Of a stretch of DNA of 14,311 nucleotides, positions 1 to 7,809 are shown piece by piece. Origin of the DNA: Bacteroidota bacterium (lineage in GTDB: Bacteria; Bacteroidota; Bacteroidia; Flavobacteriales; Crocinitomicaceae); assembly GCA_029558435.1 (NCBI GenBank), contig JAKQEZ010000462.1:1-14311 (forward strand). Direction: 5' to 3'. A program made the position numbers and the translations under genes. The notes below the pieces were generated by a model. It made no database searches. It worked only from the letters and a program-made list of their open reading frames with translations, and was not told where the DNA came from. Numbering within the stretch: the stretch's first letter is position 1; each line of letters opens with the position of its first letter.

Positions 1-116
1 TCGTTGAAATAATGCACACGCGCATATTCAAAATAGGATAAATAAACGGTATTGTTGACATGCCCCATGGTGTCCAAATCTGCAAATCGGACCTGTATTT
101 TTGCTGGTTGTAACAT
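1..116 (-). CDS. Acyl-CoA thioesterase, hotdog (4HBT/YbgC-like) family, N-terminal part only
   Basis: The first 38 codons of a gene that runs off the left edge. They contain the classic 4HBT opening: RFADLDTMGHVNN at residues 10-22, then a Y..Y.EYAR stretch at about 25-33. D15, the second Asp of the D-x-D, aligns with the catalytic Asp17 of Pseudomonas 4-hydroxybenzoyl-CoA thioesterase. Such enzymes hydrolyse acyl-CoA thioesters in the cytoplasm; the substrate cannot be told from this fragment. The ATG lies one base after the stop of the upstream dehydratase gene (TAA-A-ATG), so the two are almost certainly co-transcribed and translationally coupled. The family call rests on the motif and is fairly secure; the exact subfamily is not. 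Confidence 0.85.
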   Translation of the reverse strand, partial: MLQPAKIQVRFADLDTMGHVNNTVYLSYFEYARVHYFN

Positions 117-117
117 T

Positions 118-1998
118 TTAATTTTTGTCTAATTGTTCGTAAATGGAGTTGTTGCTTTTGTATTCTGGTACAATTTCTTTCATTTTAGCAACAATTTTTA
201 TGTTTTCTTGCCCTTCAAAAAGTTCAATTAACTCATCAATCAATTGCAATTCACGCTCTGTAGTTGTTTGCACTTTTGCTTTCATGATTTTTGGATGATG
301 AGTAGGCAATGTTTTTTCGCTATCGTTGAGTAATTCTTCGTATAATTTTTCACCTGGACGCAAACCCGTAACTTTAATTTCAATGTCTTTTCCTTCCTCT
401 AAACCACTGAGTTTAATCATTTTTTTAGCCAAATCAATGATTTTTACCGATTTCCCCATGTCGAACACAAAAATATCGCCACCATTTCCAATTGTACTGG
501 CTTCAAGCACCAATTGACAAGCTTCTGGAATGGTCATAAAAAAGCGAGTAATGCGTTCATCGGTTACGGTTATTGGTCCACCCTGCTCTATTTGTTTTTT
601 GAATAACGGAATTACAGAACCGTTAGAGCCCAACACATTTCCAAAACGAGTGGTAATGAATTTGGTGATGCCCAACGAATTTTTGTTTTGCGCATAAATT
701 TCGGCTATTCGTTTGGATGCACCCATGACATTGGTTGGGTTGACAGCTTTGTCTGTAGAAATCATTACAAATTTTTCTGCTTGGTATTCTACTGCCAAAT
801 CCACCAAGTTTTTTGTTCCTTTTACATTGGTTAATATTGCTTCTGACAGATTGTCTTCCATCAATGGAACGTGTTTATAGGCTGCTGCGTGGAGAATATA
901 ACTCGGGCGAAAAACCTCAAATAAACGTTTCATTCTGTCGTAATGACGCACATCTCCCACCACCACCTCAATGGGTAAATTACTGTTGGAGCTTTTTAAA
1001 TCGTTAACAAAATCATACATCGCCGATTCTGCATTGTCGAGTAAAATAACTTTTTCGGGTTGGTATTTCAAGATTTGTTGCACCATTCCACTACCGATAG
1101 AACCCGCAGCTCCTGTCACCAAAACAACTTTTCCTGTAAGCTCTTGCTTAATTTTTTGTTCGTCTAGTTGAATACTGGATCGTCCCAATAAATCCTCAAT
1201 TTTAATGGCTTTAATTTGCTTGGTCGAGAACTCGCCATTTATCCAACTTTTGGGTGAAGGAACTTTGTGCAATTCAATGTTTTTGCTAAAACACAAATCA
1301 ACAATGTGTTGACGGTTTTCGGCAATTGGTTGTTGAATGGCTAAAATAACGATATCGATTTTTTCATCCTCAATTAATCGTTCCAATTTAGAAGTGTGAT
1401 AAATTTTCACGCCTTCCAAAATGTTGCCACTCAGTTTTTTATTATCGTCAATAAAACCAATAATTTCATAGTTGGACAATGGGTCTTTTTCTATGGTTCG
1501 TTTAGTTACCAAGCCCGAGATGCCTGCACCATAAATTAACACTTTTTTCTCTTCACTTTTAACCCTAATTGATTCAATATAAAGCAATTTGATGGTAAAA
1601 CGAAAAGCTGCCATTAAAATAAACGACAATAAAAACTCTAAGATTAAAACCGTTGTTGGAAACAAGAAATAACCATCAAAAAAATGATAGCGCACCATTC
1701 CAAAAACAAAAAACAAAACAGATGCAATCAAGCTGTTAAACAACAATGCTTTAACATCATTCAACGAAGTATGACGCAAAACGCGCTTATGGATTTTTAG
1801 AGCTAGGTAAACCCCAAGCTTGATGAGAAAATAAAACACAATTGATTTGGAAAGAATCTTCCATTCTTGCAGGATTATTTCCTTTTCTGCATGTAAATCA
1901 AAGCGAATCAAGTATGCAAATCCCAAAGAAATGGTAGCAATTACCAAATCTATGATAACGATAGGCCAACGCGGGAAGTTTTTCTCAGGAAATTGCAT
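118..1998 (-). CDS. Membrane-bound nucleotide-sugar 4,6-dehydratase, FlaA1/CapD/PglF-like (polysaccharide biosynthesis)
   Basis: 626 residues, full length for the long, membrane-anchored class. About four hydrophobic segments lie at residues 11-31, 51-67, 85-101 and 112-131. A CoA-binding-like Rossmann domain follows (GAGISG at 157-162), then the SDR domain with the NAD motif TGAAGSIGS (295-303). The SDR catalytic region reads STDKAV at 414-419 and MGASK at 425-429: Met425 replaces the usual Tyr of YxxxK, which is the SMK triad known in WbpM and PglF. By family knowledge it should convert UDP-GlcNAc or a related UDP-sugar to the 4-keto-6-deoxy form, the first step toward deoxy-amino sugars of surface glycans or protein glycosylation. 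No other glycan genes are in view, so the final product is unknown. The gene starts 15 bases after the small lipoprotein gene stops and is followed one base later by a thioesterase gene. No separate promoter was seen. Confidence 0.93.
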   Translation of the reverse strand: MQFPEKNFPRWPIVIIDLVIATISLGFAYLIRFDLHAEKEIILQEWKILSKSIVFYFLIKLGVYLALKIHKRVLRHTSLNDVKALLFNSLIASVLFFVFGMVRYHFFDGYFLFPTTVLILEFLLSFILMAAFRFTIKLLYIESIRVKSEEKKVLIYGAGISGLVTKRTIEKDPLSNYEIIGFIDDNKKLSGNILEGVKIYHTSKLERLIEDEKIDIVILAIQQPIAENRQHIVDLCFSKNIELHKVPSPKSWINGEFSTKQIKAIKIEDLLGRSSIQLDEQKIKQELTGKVVLVTGAAGSIGSGMVQQILKYQPEKVILLDNAESAMYDFVNDLKSSNSNLPIEVVVGDVRHYDRMKRLFEVFRPSYILHAAAYKHVPLMEDNLSEAILTNVKGTKNLVDLAVEYQAEKFVMISTDKAVNPTNVMGASKRIAEIYAQNKNSLGITKFITTRFGNVLGSNGSVIPLFKKQIEQGGPITVTDERITRFFMTIPEACQLVLEASTIGNGGDIFVFDMGKSVKIIDLAKKMIKLSGLEEGKDIEIKVTGLRPGEKLYEELLNDSEKTLPTHHPKIMKAKVQTTTERELQLIDELIELFEGQENIKIVAKMKEIVPEYKSNNSIYEQLDKN

Positions 1999-2013
1999 TT
2001 ATAGCTACTGAAT

Positions 2014-2232
2014 TTATTCTGTGTCTAAATTACAGTTTGTAACTTCTTTGGCTGTGTTTACTTTATAAGCGTCACATTCAGCTTGATTTTTCACTGGATA
2101 TTCTTGCTGACTGCTGTTTAAGTAATATCCGTTATCATCGTAATGCAATGTAGTACATTCACAATCAGTATCTTTTTTACAAGATGTTACTGATAAAGCT
2201 ATAATTGGTAATAAATAGATTAACTTTTTCAT
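2014..2232 (-). CDS. Small cysteine-containing lipoprotein, unknown function
   Basis: 72 residues. A Lys-rich start and hydrophobic core (residues 4-16) lead to a lipobox VTSC with the lipidated Cys at 18, followed by KKD. The mature peptide is short and acidic with four further cysteines (24, 26, 53, 67), including a CEC pair right after the anchor, enough for two disulfides. I do not recognise a named family; short lipoproteins of this kind are common in Flavobacteriia. It lies between the PorE-like gene (34 bases upstream) and the dehydratase gene (15 bases downstream). A TAnnTTTG box about 16 bases before the ATG suggests its own promoter in addition to read-through. Existence is well supported by the signal; function is not. 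Confidence 0.8.
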   Translation of the reverse strand: MKKLIYLLPIIALSVTSCKKDTDCECTTLHYDDNGYYLNSSQQEYPVKNQAECDAYKVNTAKEVTNCNLDTE

Positions 2233-2247
2233 GGTATTGATTTTTTA

Positions 2248-2255
2248 CAAAGGTA
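2248..2255 (-). promoter_or_regulatory. Bacteroidota-type -7 box (TACCTTTG) before the small lipoprotein gene
   Basis: The minus strand reads TACCTTTG, an exact match to TAnnTTTG, in the 34-base gap between the PorE-like stop and the lipoprotein ATG. No TTG at 17-21 bases upstream is visible; the nearest TTTG is 28 bases away. It may be a secondary promoter for the lipoprotein-dehydratase-thioesterase part of the cluster. Confidence 0.45.
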
Positions 2256-2266
2256 TTAAATTTTGC

Positions 2267-4324
2267 TTATAAACTCTCGATTACAAAGTCGGTTCTACGG
2301 TTTTTAGCTCTGTTTTCATCCGAAACGTTTTCAACTTTTGGTTGTGTTTCACCATATCCTTTAGCCGATAAGCGACTTCCATTAATTCCAAGGCTGATTA
2401 AATAATCGCGTACACCTTTAGCACGATTGTCTGAAAGCACTAAGTTTTGGTTATCATCACCCACATCATCGGTATGTCCTTGAATGGCTACTTTTATGGT
2501 TGGGTTTTCTTTTAAGAAACGTGCAAAACCTCTAAGTATAAACTTCGATTTCTCGGTCAATGCATACGAGTTGGTTGCATATAAAATATCGTTAATGGTA
2601 TAAGCTTCACCCACTTTTAATTCTTTTACATTCAAATCATTGCCACGAATTGCCACGTCTTTTGAAGTTGCAACCTCTTTCACTTCTTCTTTGGAAATTA
2701 GCTTAGAATCAAATGCATAACCTTCTTTTTTAACCGTTACCATTACATCTTGTGGTTTGTCGGTTTTCACAATGGCTGCATATTTACCGTCGTTTCCGTT
2801 TACTTTTACTTTGGTTACTTCAGTTGAATTTTCGTAAGCAATTTCTATGGTTGCATTTTCTATTGGTTCACCGTTTTCACTTGCCAAATCACCTTTTATG
2901 ATAGCCACCGATTTTGGACGTGCTTCTTCGTACAATTCAAAACCATAAATGTTCCAATTCCCCCCCTGACGTGATGAAAAATAGGCTAATTTACCATCAA
3001 TGGACACAAAAATTCCAATTTCATCTGCTTCTGTGTTGATGGGATATCCAATATTTTTAGGTGTGTCCCATTCACCTTTTTCATTTTTTCGGGTGTAGTA
3101 AATATCCAAACCACCCATTCCGTCTTTTCTTCCGTCGGAGACAAAATAAAGTGTTTCACTGTCTTGGTGTAAGAATGGACTTTTATCTTTTCCTGGTGTG
3201 TTGAGGATGGCTAATGGTTTTGCTTGCGACCATTCTCCTTCTTCATTGCGGGTTGAAAAATAAATATCATTGTCTTGAGAACCTTTGCGAGTGGTTGCAA
3301 AATACAAGGTGTTTCCATCCGCCGAAAGTGAAGGTTGCCCCTCCCATCCATCTTTGGTATTGATTGCAGGTCCCATGTTTTTTAATTCAGACCATTTAAA
3401 ATCGTTAACCCCCGAACCTGTACGTTCGTAGGTTGTAATGTATAAATCGCAATTCTTGTATTTTTGCTCGTACACCAGTTCGGTTTTACAAGCACAAACA
3501 ATCATTTCTTTGTTATCTACAGAAAGCGTACTTGCTCCATAGTTATCAAAAGAGCCATCGTTAAATGGAGCTTTTAAAAACGTTCCTTGATCAAAAGGCA
3601 AGGTCATTTTATCTCGTTTGGCAACGGTGAATTTCTCTACCCAATATGAGGTCATTTCACCCAATGCTTTGTCGTCCACTTTGCGAGTAAAAAACATCAA
3701 CTCGTTGTCGGGAGAAATCATAGGAAAATATTCATCTAATTTGGAACTCACATTTGGAACCATCACTGGATTGTAGGGAACAGCGTTGGATTTTTTATCT
3801 ACTTCTGCTTTTAATTCGCCCACCACTTCTTTTACATCCCCTATTTTTTTAGCATGATCTTCGGCATAGCGAGATGGGTCGTCTGACTTAAAATTCACAA
3901 ATAAATTAAACCATTTATTGGCTGTTTCCATGTCCTTTTGCGTGTAGTTGATCACACCCAAGTAATAATAGGCATCAGCGTGGTATTTTGAGCACAATTC
4001 CACAGCTTCGGAGAACATATCTTCTGCTTTTTGCAAACTTTTATCGCCAGCATTGATGTTGGGTGTAGGCGTTTGATTGTAATAATCGGTTGCCTTGTTA
4101 AAAGCATATAGGCCGTATTCAAAATACACCATTGCCTTTTCTGGAGCCAAATCCATTGCACTTAAAAAGCCATCAACAGCCGTTTTTGCATCCGGTTCAA
4201 GCTTTGCTTTTTCAAGAATTTTCATCACTTTTTTATCAGGCGGAAGGCATGCTTCATCGTCTACTTGTGAGAAGGAAAAACTTAAAAAGTTTACAAAAAT
4301 AAAAAGAAGAAAATAAAATTTCAT
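2267..4324 (-). CDS. PorE-like envelope protein: TPR + PD40 propeller + CRD + OmpA C-terminal domain
   Basis: 685 residues from the ATG at 4324. The reading frame is open to 4372, but the extra 16 residues would be encoded by a hairpin, while the 4324 start gives a clean signal peptide (MKFYFLLFIFVNF..FSFSQ, about 20 residues, no lipobox). Order: helical TPR-like region (about 30-150); WD40/PD40 propeller blades with repeated SPDNELMFFTR, SADGNTLYFATTR and SIDGKLAYFSSR motifs (about 195-465); a carboxypeptidase-regulatory-like beta domain (about 474-540); OmpA_C (about 570-685) with GHTDDVGD and LSDNRA. D619 and R634 sit at the spacing of the diaminopimelate-binding Asp271/Arg286 of OmpA. This is the domain order of PorE, the T9SS protein that tethers the machinery to peptidoglycan. 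Paralogues with the same architecture exist in many Bacteroidota, so the exact role is unsure. The preceding gene encodes a T9SS cargo protein. Confidence 0.88.
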   Translation of the reverse strand: MKFYFLLFIFVNFLSFSFSQVDDEACLPPDKKVMKILEKAKLEPDAKTAVDGFLSAMDLAPEKAMVYFEYGLYAFNKATDYYNQTPTPNINAGDKSLQKAEDMFSEAVELCSKYHADAYYYLGVINYTQKDMETANKWFNLFVNFKSDDPSRYAEDHAKKIGDVKEVVGELKAEVDKKSNAVPYNPVMVPNVSSKLDEYFPMISPDNELMFFTRKVDDKALGEMTSYWVEKFTVAKRDKMTLPFDQGTFLKAPFNDGSFDNYGASTLSVDNKEMIVCACKTELVYEQKYKNCDLYITTYERTGSGVNDFKWSELKNMGPAINTKDGWEGQPSLSADGNTLYFATTRKGSQDNDIYFSTRNEEGEWSQAKPLAILNTPGKDKSPFLHQDSETLYFVSDGRKDGMGGLDIYYTRKNEKGEWDTPKNIGYPINTEADEIGIFVSIDGKLAYFSSRQGGNWNIYGFELYEEARPKSVAIIKGDLASENGEPIENATIEIAYENSTEVTKVKVNGNDGKYAAIVKTDKPQDVMVTVKKEGYAFDSKLISKEEVKEVATSKDVAIRGNDLNVKELKVGEAYTINDILYATNSYALTEKSKFILRGFARFLKENPTIKVAIQGHTDDVGDDNQNLVLSDNRAKGVRDYLISLGINGSRLSAKGYGETQPKVENVSDENRAKNRRTDFVIESL

Positions 4325-4329
4325 AGCCA

Positions 4330-4367
4330 AAAAATAAGGTACAACACAAATATTATACCTTATTTTT
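4330..4367 (-). terminator. Perfect 12-bp inverted repeat between the T9SS cargo stop and the PorE-like start
   Basis: The arms 4330-4341 and 4356-4367 are exact reverse complements (AAAAATAAGGTA / TACCTTATTTTT) around a 14-base loop. Read on the minus strand, it is an A-tract, stem and T-tract, like a weak intrinsic terminator for the T9SS cargo gene that ends at 4386. It also ends only 5 bases before the next ATG at 4324, and its loop carries AATATTTG, one mismatch from the -7 consensus. It could therefore instead be an operator or an mRNA structure over the ribosome landing site. Only two G:C pairs are present, so as a terminator it would be weak. Confidence 0.55.
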
Positions 4368-4385
4368 AGCAAAAAGTTACACTAT

Positions 4386-6545
4386 TTATTTAATAACAAT
4401 TCTTTTCATAAACACTTTTTCATCACCAACCCAAAATGATACTGCATACATACCACTTGATAGTTTAGAAGTGTTTACTTCAAATATATTGTTTTTCATG
4501 TTGATTGGCAAATCAATGGCTTCACCTAACAATGTATGAAACTGTATTTTACCATCCGTTACACCCGTCCATTCAATGTTCAAAATATCAGATGCTGGTT
4601 GTGGATATATTTTCAATTCATCATCGGAGAAATTAATAACTTTTGGTTCAAAATAAAATACTGTTCCGTCTGTATCTACTTGTTTTAATCTGTAGTATGA
4701 CACTCCTCTTTTAAACGGGTTTTCATCTATCACCTTATACGAGAGTTTTTCATTTGAATGTAAACTTCCCTTAACAGTTCCTATTTCTTCCCAATCATCA
4801 TCAATTAATCGTTCTACAACAAAATGATCATTATTTGTTTCGTTAATTGTTTCCCAATATATTAATACTTTATCATTGGTTTTTAGCACTTCAAAAGCAT
4901 TCATTTCTATACTTAATGGACAAGCAATAGTAAAAGATTGAAGTGCCGAAACTCCACACGCATCTGTAACATTCACCGTATAAGTACCAGCACTTGTTAC
5001 ACTTATTGAAGGGGATGATGCACCTGTGTTCCAACTATAGGTAAATCCAGGCACTCCAAAACTTGGACCTGCTGCTAAATTTACAGAACCTGTACAAGGT
5101 GATGGATTAAGTGTTGTTAAACCTGGCACTTCTAAAGTTCTACCCTCAACTGTAATAGACCATGAATTTATAGGCATAACCTGACAACTTGCAACACAAC
5201 CAGAGGTTGAACTATAACAGTATGAATTCTGAATTGTATAAGTTAATACAGAACTACAAACAGGTGTTAAACAACTACTTGTTTCTGAATAAATAGAGTA
5301 TCCAGTAGCTGTACAAGTACCTGCACTTGCAGTATTACAATTCCAAAAAACACCTGCGGTTGCTGGTGAAATTCCACAAGGTCCTTGAATTTTAAAAGCT
5401 GCTTCATTCATCCAACATGAACCAGATGAAATATATTGAGCATTAAATCGTACGTCTGTAATTGTAGAATTAAGTGGGCGGGATGTACTAATAGTATATC
5501 CACAATAACCATTAGGCCCTGTGCACCAATCTCCATTGTATCTAAAATTCATAGTTCCTGGACCGTAAACCGTTGTAGTATTAACTAACGGGTCAATAGT
5601 GACAGGATAAGTGGCTGTATTTAGCCAAGCATTAGGTAAAACTAATTTTAATTGGTTATTGTCTAATAAATAATTTAAAAACAAGGTGTTTTCTTTAATA
5701 GTACTGTTATCATTAACATAGGCTCTATCTATAGAAAATATTTCTTGATTTAAAGCATTATTTATTAAGTATTTACCGCTATATCCTTGAGCAGTGTTTG
5801 CTCCATAATTTTCTGGAACAATAGAATAATTATTAGGTAATTGTAAATTATCAGAGAAAATCAAATTAGTTACATTATTGAGGTAATTTAAAGGCTGAGG
5901 AATGATATAATTTAACTTAATATTATCTTGACTATAACTGATAGTAATATCAATTCCAGGCCAAGCATTTTTTATATAAATTCCTTCATCACCAATCGTA
6001 TAATCAGACCAGTTTGCTTCACCCATAGATTCATTTGGAGCATTGTTTTTCACTAACACCAATTCAATTTTATTATTGAACTTAAAAGTTTCTCCGTTAA
6101 TCTCAAAGCCGGAATGTCTTTCATTGATATTTAAAACGGTAGGTGTTACAAGTCGTTTACTTACATATTTTCCATCACTTTTCTTTATCAATCGTGGGTC
6201 AAGAGAAAGTTTATACCCTTCTTTATCAAAATGGGGTGTACCATAAAAACCTTGTGAGTAAAAGTAAGAACCATTTGTACCTTTTCTTACAAACATCCTA
6301 GACGTGTCTGTTCTTTTGTCCAAAAGTTCAAAACAATCATCGCACGGTGCATCATAGGGCAAAAATCCAAACTCTGGATGTGACCTTAATTCCTCAGGGG
6401 TTTGTTTCATCAATTCTTCTGTAATATCTGGACTTGATTTACTTGTAAACTTTGTGTAGTTATACACTTTAGTTTGCATTTGACCATATAATAAAGGAAC
6501 GTAGAATAGTACAATTCCTAGAATGTAGTAGCGTAGTATATTCAT
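4386..6545 (-). CDS. T9SS-secreted, cysteine-rich protein with SprB-like repeat and type A sorting domain
   Basis: 719 residues. A signal peptide covers residues 1-22 (ends LLYGQ). A long beta-rich N-terminal region follows, including NAWLNTATYPVTIDP (305-319), a phrase common in secreted Bacteroidota proteins. Residues 341-454 are a Gly/Ser/Thr-rich module with 11 cysteines that I cannot assign. Residues 481-531 resemble a SprB/PKD-type repeat (FTYSWNTGASSPSIS..AGTYTVNVTDACG). Residues 546-630 are the Fn3-like domain often found before the sorting signal (IYWETINETNNDHFVVERL..YYRLKQVDTDGT). The end (about 645-719; IYPQPASDILNIEW..LSSGMYAVSFW..KRIVIK) is a type A T9SS C-terminal domain. It is expected to be exported by T9SS and released or attached at the surface. 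A well-formed promoter lies just upstream. The DNA appears more AT-rich than its neighbours. Confidence 0.9.
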   Translation of the reverse strand: MNILRYYILGIVLFYVPLLYGQMQTKVYNYTKFTSKSSPDITEELMKQTPEELRSHPEFGFLPYDAPCDDCFELLDKRTDTSRMFVRKGTNGSYFYSQGFYGTPHFDKEGYKLSLDPRLIKKSDGKYVSKRLVTPTVLNINERHSGFEINGETFKFNNKIELVLVKNNAPNESMGEANWSDYTIGDEGIYIKNAWPGIDITISYSQDNIKLNYIIPQPLNYLNNVTNLIFSDNLQLPNNYSIVPENYGANTAQGYSGKYLINNALNQEIFSIDRAYVNDNSTIKENTLFLNYLLDNNQLKLVLPNAWLNTATYPVTIDPLVNTTTVYGPGTMNFRYNGDWCTGPNGYCGYTISTSRPLNSTITDVRFNAQYISSGSCWMNEAAFKIQGPCGISPATAGVFWNCNTASAGTCTATGYSIYSETSSCLTPVCSSVLTYTIQNSYCYSSTSGCVASCQVMPINSWSITVEGRTLEVPGLTTLNPSPCTGSVNLAAGPSFGVPGFTYSWNTGASSPSISVTSAGTYTVNVTDACGVSALQSFTIACPLSIEMNAFEVLKTNDKVLIYWETINETNNDHFVVERLIDDDWEEIGTVKGSLHSNEKLSYKVIDENPFKRGVSYYRLKQVDTDGTVFYFEPKVINFSDDELKIYPQPASDILNIEWTGVTDGKIQFHTLLGEAIDLPINMKNNIFEVNTSKLSSGMYAVSFWVGDEKVFMKRIVIK

Positions 6546-6564
6546 AATGTGTAAATAATAATGC

Positions 6565-6594
6565 CAAATATAATAAAATATTTTAATAATTCAA
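6565..6594 (-). promoter_or_regulatory. Promoter of the T9SS cargo gene (TTG-N19-TATATTTG)
   Basis: On the minus strand the -7 box TATATTTG (6565-6572) matches TAnnTTTG exactly, and TTG (6592-6594) lies 19 bases upstream, the normal Bacteroidota spacing. The box ends 19 bases before the ATG at 6545, giving a very short leader of about a dozen bases. Confidence 0.75.
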
Positions 6595-6616
6595 CTAATT
6601 TGACAAAAATATTTAA

Positions 6617-6656
6617 CAAAAAAACCTCAAGAAAACATTTATTGTCTCTTGAGGTT
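6617..6656 (-). terminator. Intrinsic terminator of the thiamine-regulated receptor/flavoenzyme operon
   Basis: Arms 6623-6632 and 6647-6656 are perfect 10-bp reverse complements (AACCTCAAGA / TCTTGAGGTT) with a 14-base loop. On the minus strand the stem is followed directly by a run of T, the standard intrinsic terminator layout. It lies 27 bases after the flavoenzyme stop and just before the promoter of the next gene, so it insulates the two transcription units. Confidence 0.85.
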
Positions 6657-6682
6657 CCTGTAGGTTGTGATTGTAATTCCTA

Positions 6683-7804
6683 CTATTCCACTTCAGGAGC
6701 CAATAGATAATGCTGGCACCCAACTGTTAAATCTCTATAAACACGACTGATTTCATTGTCTTCAAAAATGATGTTCATGCCGCACAATGGAACTAAATTG
6801 GCTACAATTTCTCTTGCTAAAGAGGCTGTTTCTTTTGCTTTTAATCGCAATGTATTCAAATCATCGGTAGATGGTTGCACTCCATTTTCATAGGTGCTCC
6901 AACAAGTTTCTAGCAAGTGATAAAACGCTAAACGCAATGCTGAAAATTGAGCGTTGTATTTTTCGTAAGCAGCACTTACTCCTTTTCGTTCTTCCATTTT
7001 CAAATCGCAATACAACGGTTTTTTGGGTAAAATTTCGGTTGCAAACAATTCTAAAAAATGTGCGGTCATTCCCACTACCATACTTGCCATGTTGGAAAAT
7101 GCTAAAGTGTCAAACGGAACTTTAAAAATTGGTGCAGAAGCAAATTCAGAGGGTTTTAACAACGTAAAAACAGCTTGCTCTGAAACAACTAAATCTTTTA
7201 TTTCAAAATCATTGCTGGCAATTGCTTTTAATCCCATTACGTTCCATGTGTTGTGCACGGTAACGTCTTCTTTAGGGAAAATAAACGAGCGAAAAACGGC
7301 TTTACCATCTTCGGTAATTAAATTGCCATCTTCATCCAACAGTTTGCAATTGGCTGTAAAATGCGTAGCATGTGCCGAACCGCTGGCATATTTCCAATAA
7401 CCATTGATTAAATAGCCGTTTTCAACGCGTTGTGCCGTACCAGTAGATGCGCCACTTCCTGCACACCAAACTTTGGAGTTTGAAAAAATGGACTGCGCCA
7501 CTTCATCCGAAAAATAGCCAGAAAACAAGTTAGCTCCCGCTCCTAAATTAACGTTCCATCCCACACTTCCGTCGGCATGAGCCAAGGTTTCAAACAGGCG
7601 AACGATTTGAGGTAACGACCATTCCAAACCTCCACACGATTTGGGTACCATGATTTTTAACCAATTGTTGGCATAAATCACATCTAAAATTGGCGCAGAT
7701 AATTGTCCGTTTTTCTCAATATTGCTGCTTTCTTGACGAATTAATTGCAATTGCTCTGCTGTCAAAAATTGGTGTGTTAAAACACTGTTCATCACTTGTT
7801 CCAT
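6683..7804 (-). CDS. Acyl-CoA-dehydrogenase-fold flavoenzyme, HsaA/HpaB/DszC-like (possible group D monooxygenase)
   Basis: 373 residues, about normal for the fold and without a signal peptide, so cytoplasmic. Motifs: VPKSCGGLEW (53-62), ADGSVGWN (77-84), GYWKYASGSAHATHF (135-149), WNVMGLKAIASNDFEI (187-202), and a C-terminal helix NEISRVYRDLTVGCQHYLL (350-368). The G.W.(Y/F)(A/S)SG..HA and W...GL...S.D patterns are those of the acyl-CoA-dehydrogenase-related, flavin-dependent hydroxylases (HsaA, DszC, HpaB type) rather than of beta-oxidation dehydrogenases. Members use reduced FMN or FAD from a partner reductase; none is encoded nearby. The gene begins 5 bases after the TonB receptor stop and ends at a strong terminator, so it should be co-transcribed with the receptor under the TPP riboswitch. 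The substrate is unknown; a role in salvage of thiamine or a thiamine-derived compound is inference from context. A second ATG four codons in is possible. Confidence 0.82.
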   Translation of the reverse strand: MEQVMNSVLTHQFLTAEQLQLIRQESSNIEKNGQLSAPILDVIYANNWLKIMVPKSCGGLEWSLPQIVRLFETLAHADGSVGWNVNLGAGANLFSGYFSDEVAQSIFSNSKVWCAGSGASTGTAQRVENGYLINGYWKYASGSAHATHFTANCKLLDEDGNLITEDGKAVFRSFIFPKEDVTVHNTWNVMGLKAIASNDFEIKDLVVSEQAVFTLLKPSEFASAPIFKVPFDTLAFSNMASMVVGMTAHFLELFATEILPKKPLYCDLKMEERKGVSAAYEKYNAQFSALRLAFYHLLETCWSTYENGVQPSTDDLNTLRLKAKETASLAREIVANLVPLCGMNIIFEDNEISRVYRDLTVGCQHYLLAPEVE

Positions 7805-7809
7805 GTTGC

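Noticed and set aside
4325..4372. Sixteen-residue N-terminal extension of the PorE-like protein
   Set aside because: It is encoded by the inverted repeat, and the signal peptide begins at the inner ATG (4324).
7023..7400. Plus-strand 125-codon open frame
   Set aside because: Fully antisense to the flavoenzyme, with no recognisable signal or domain.
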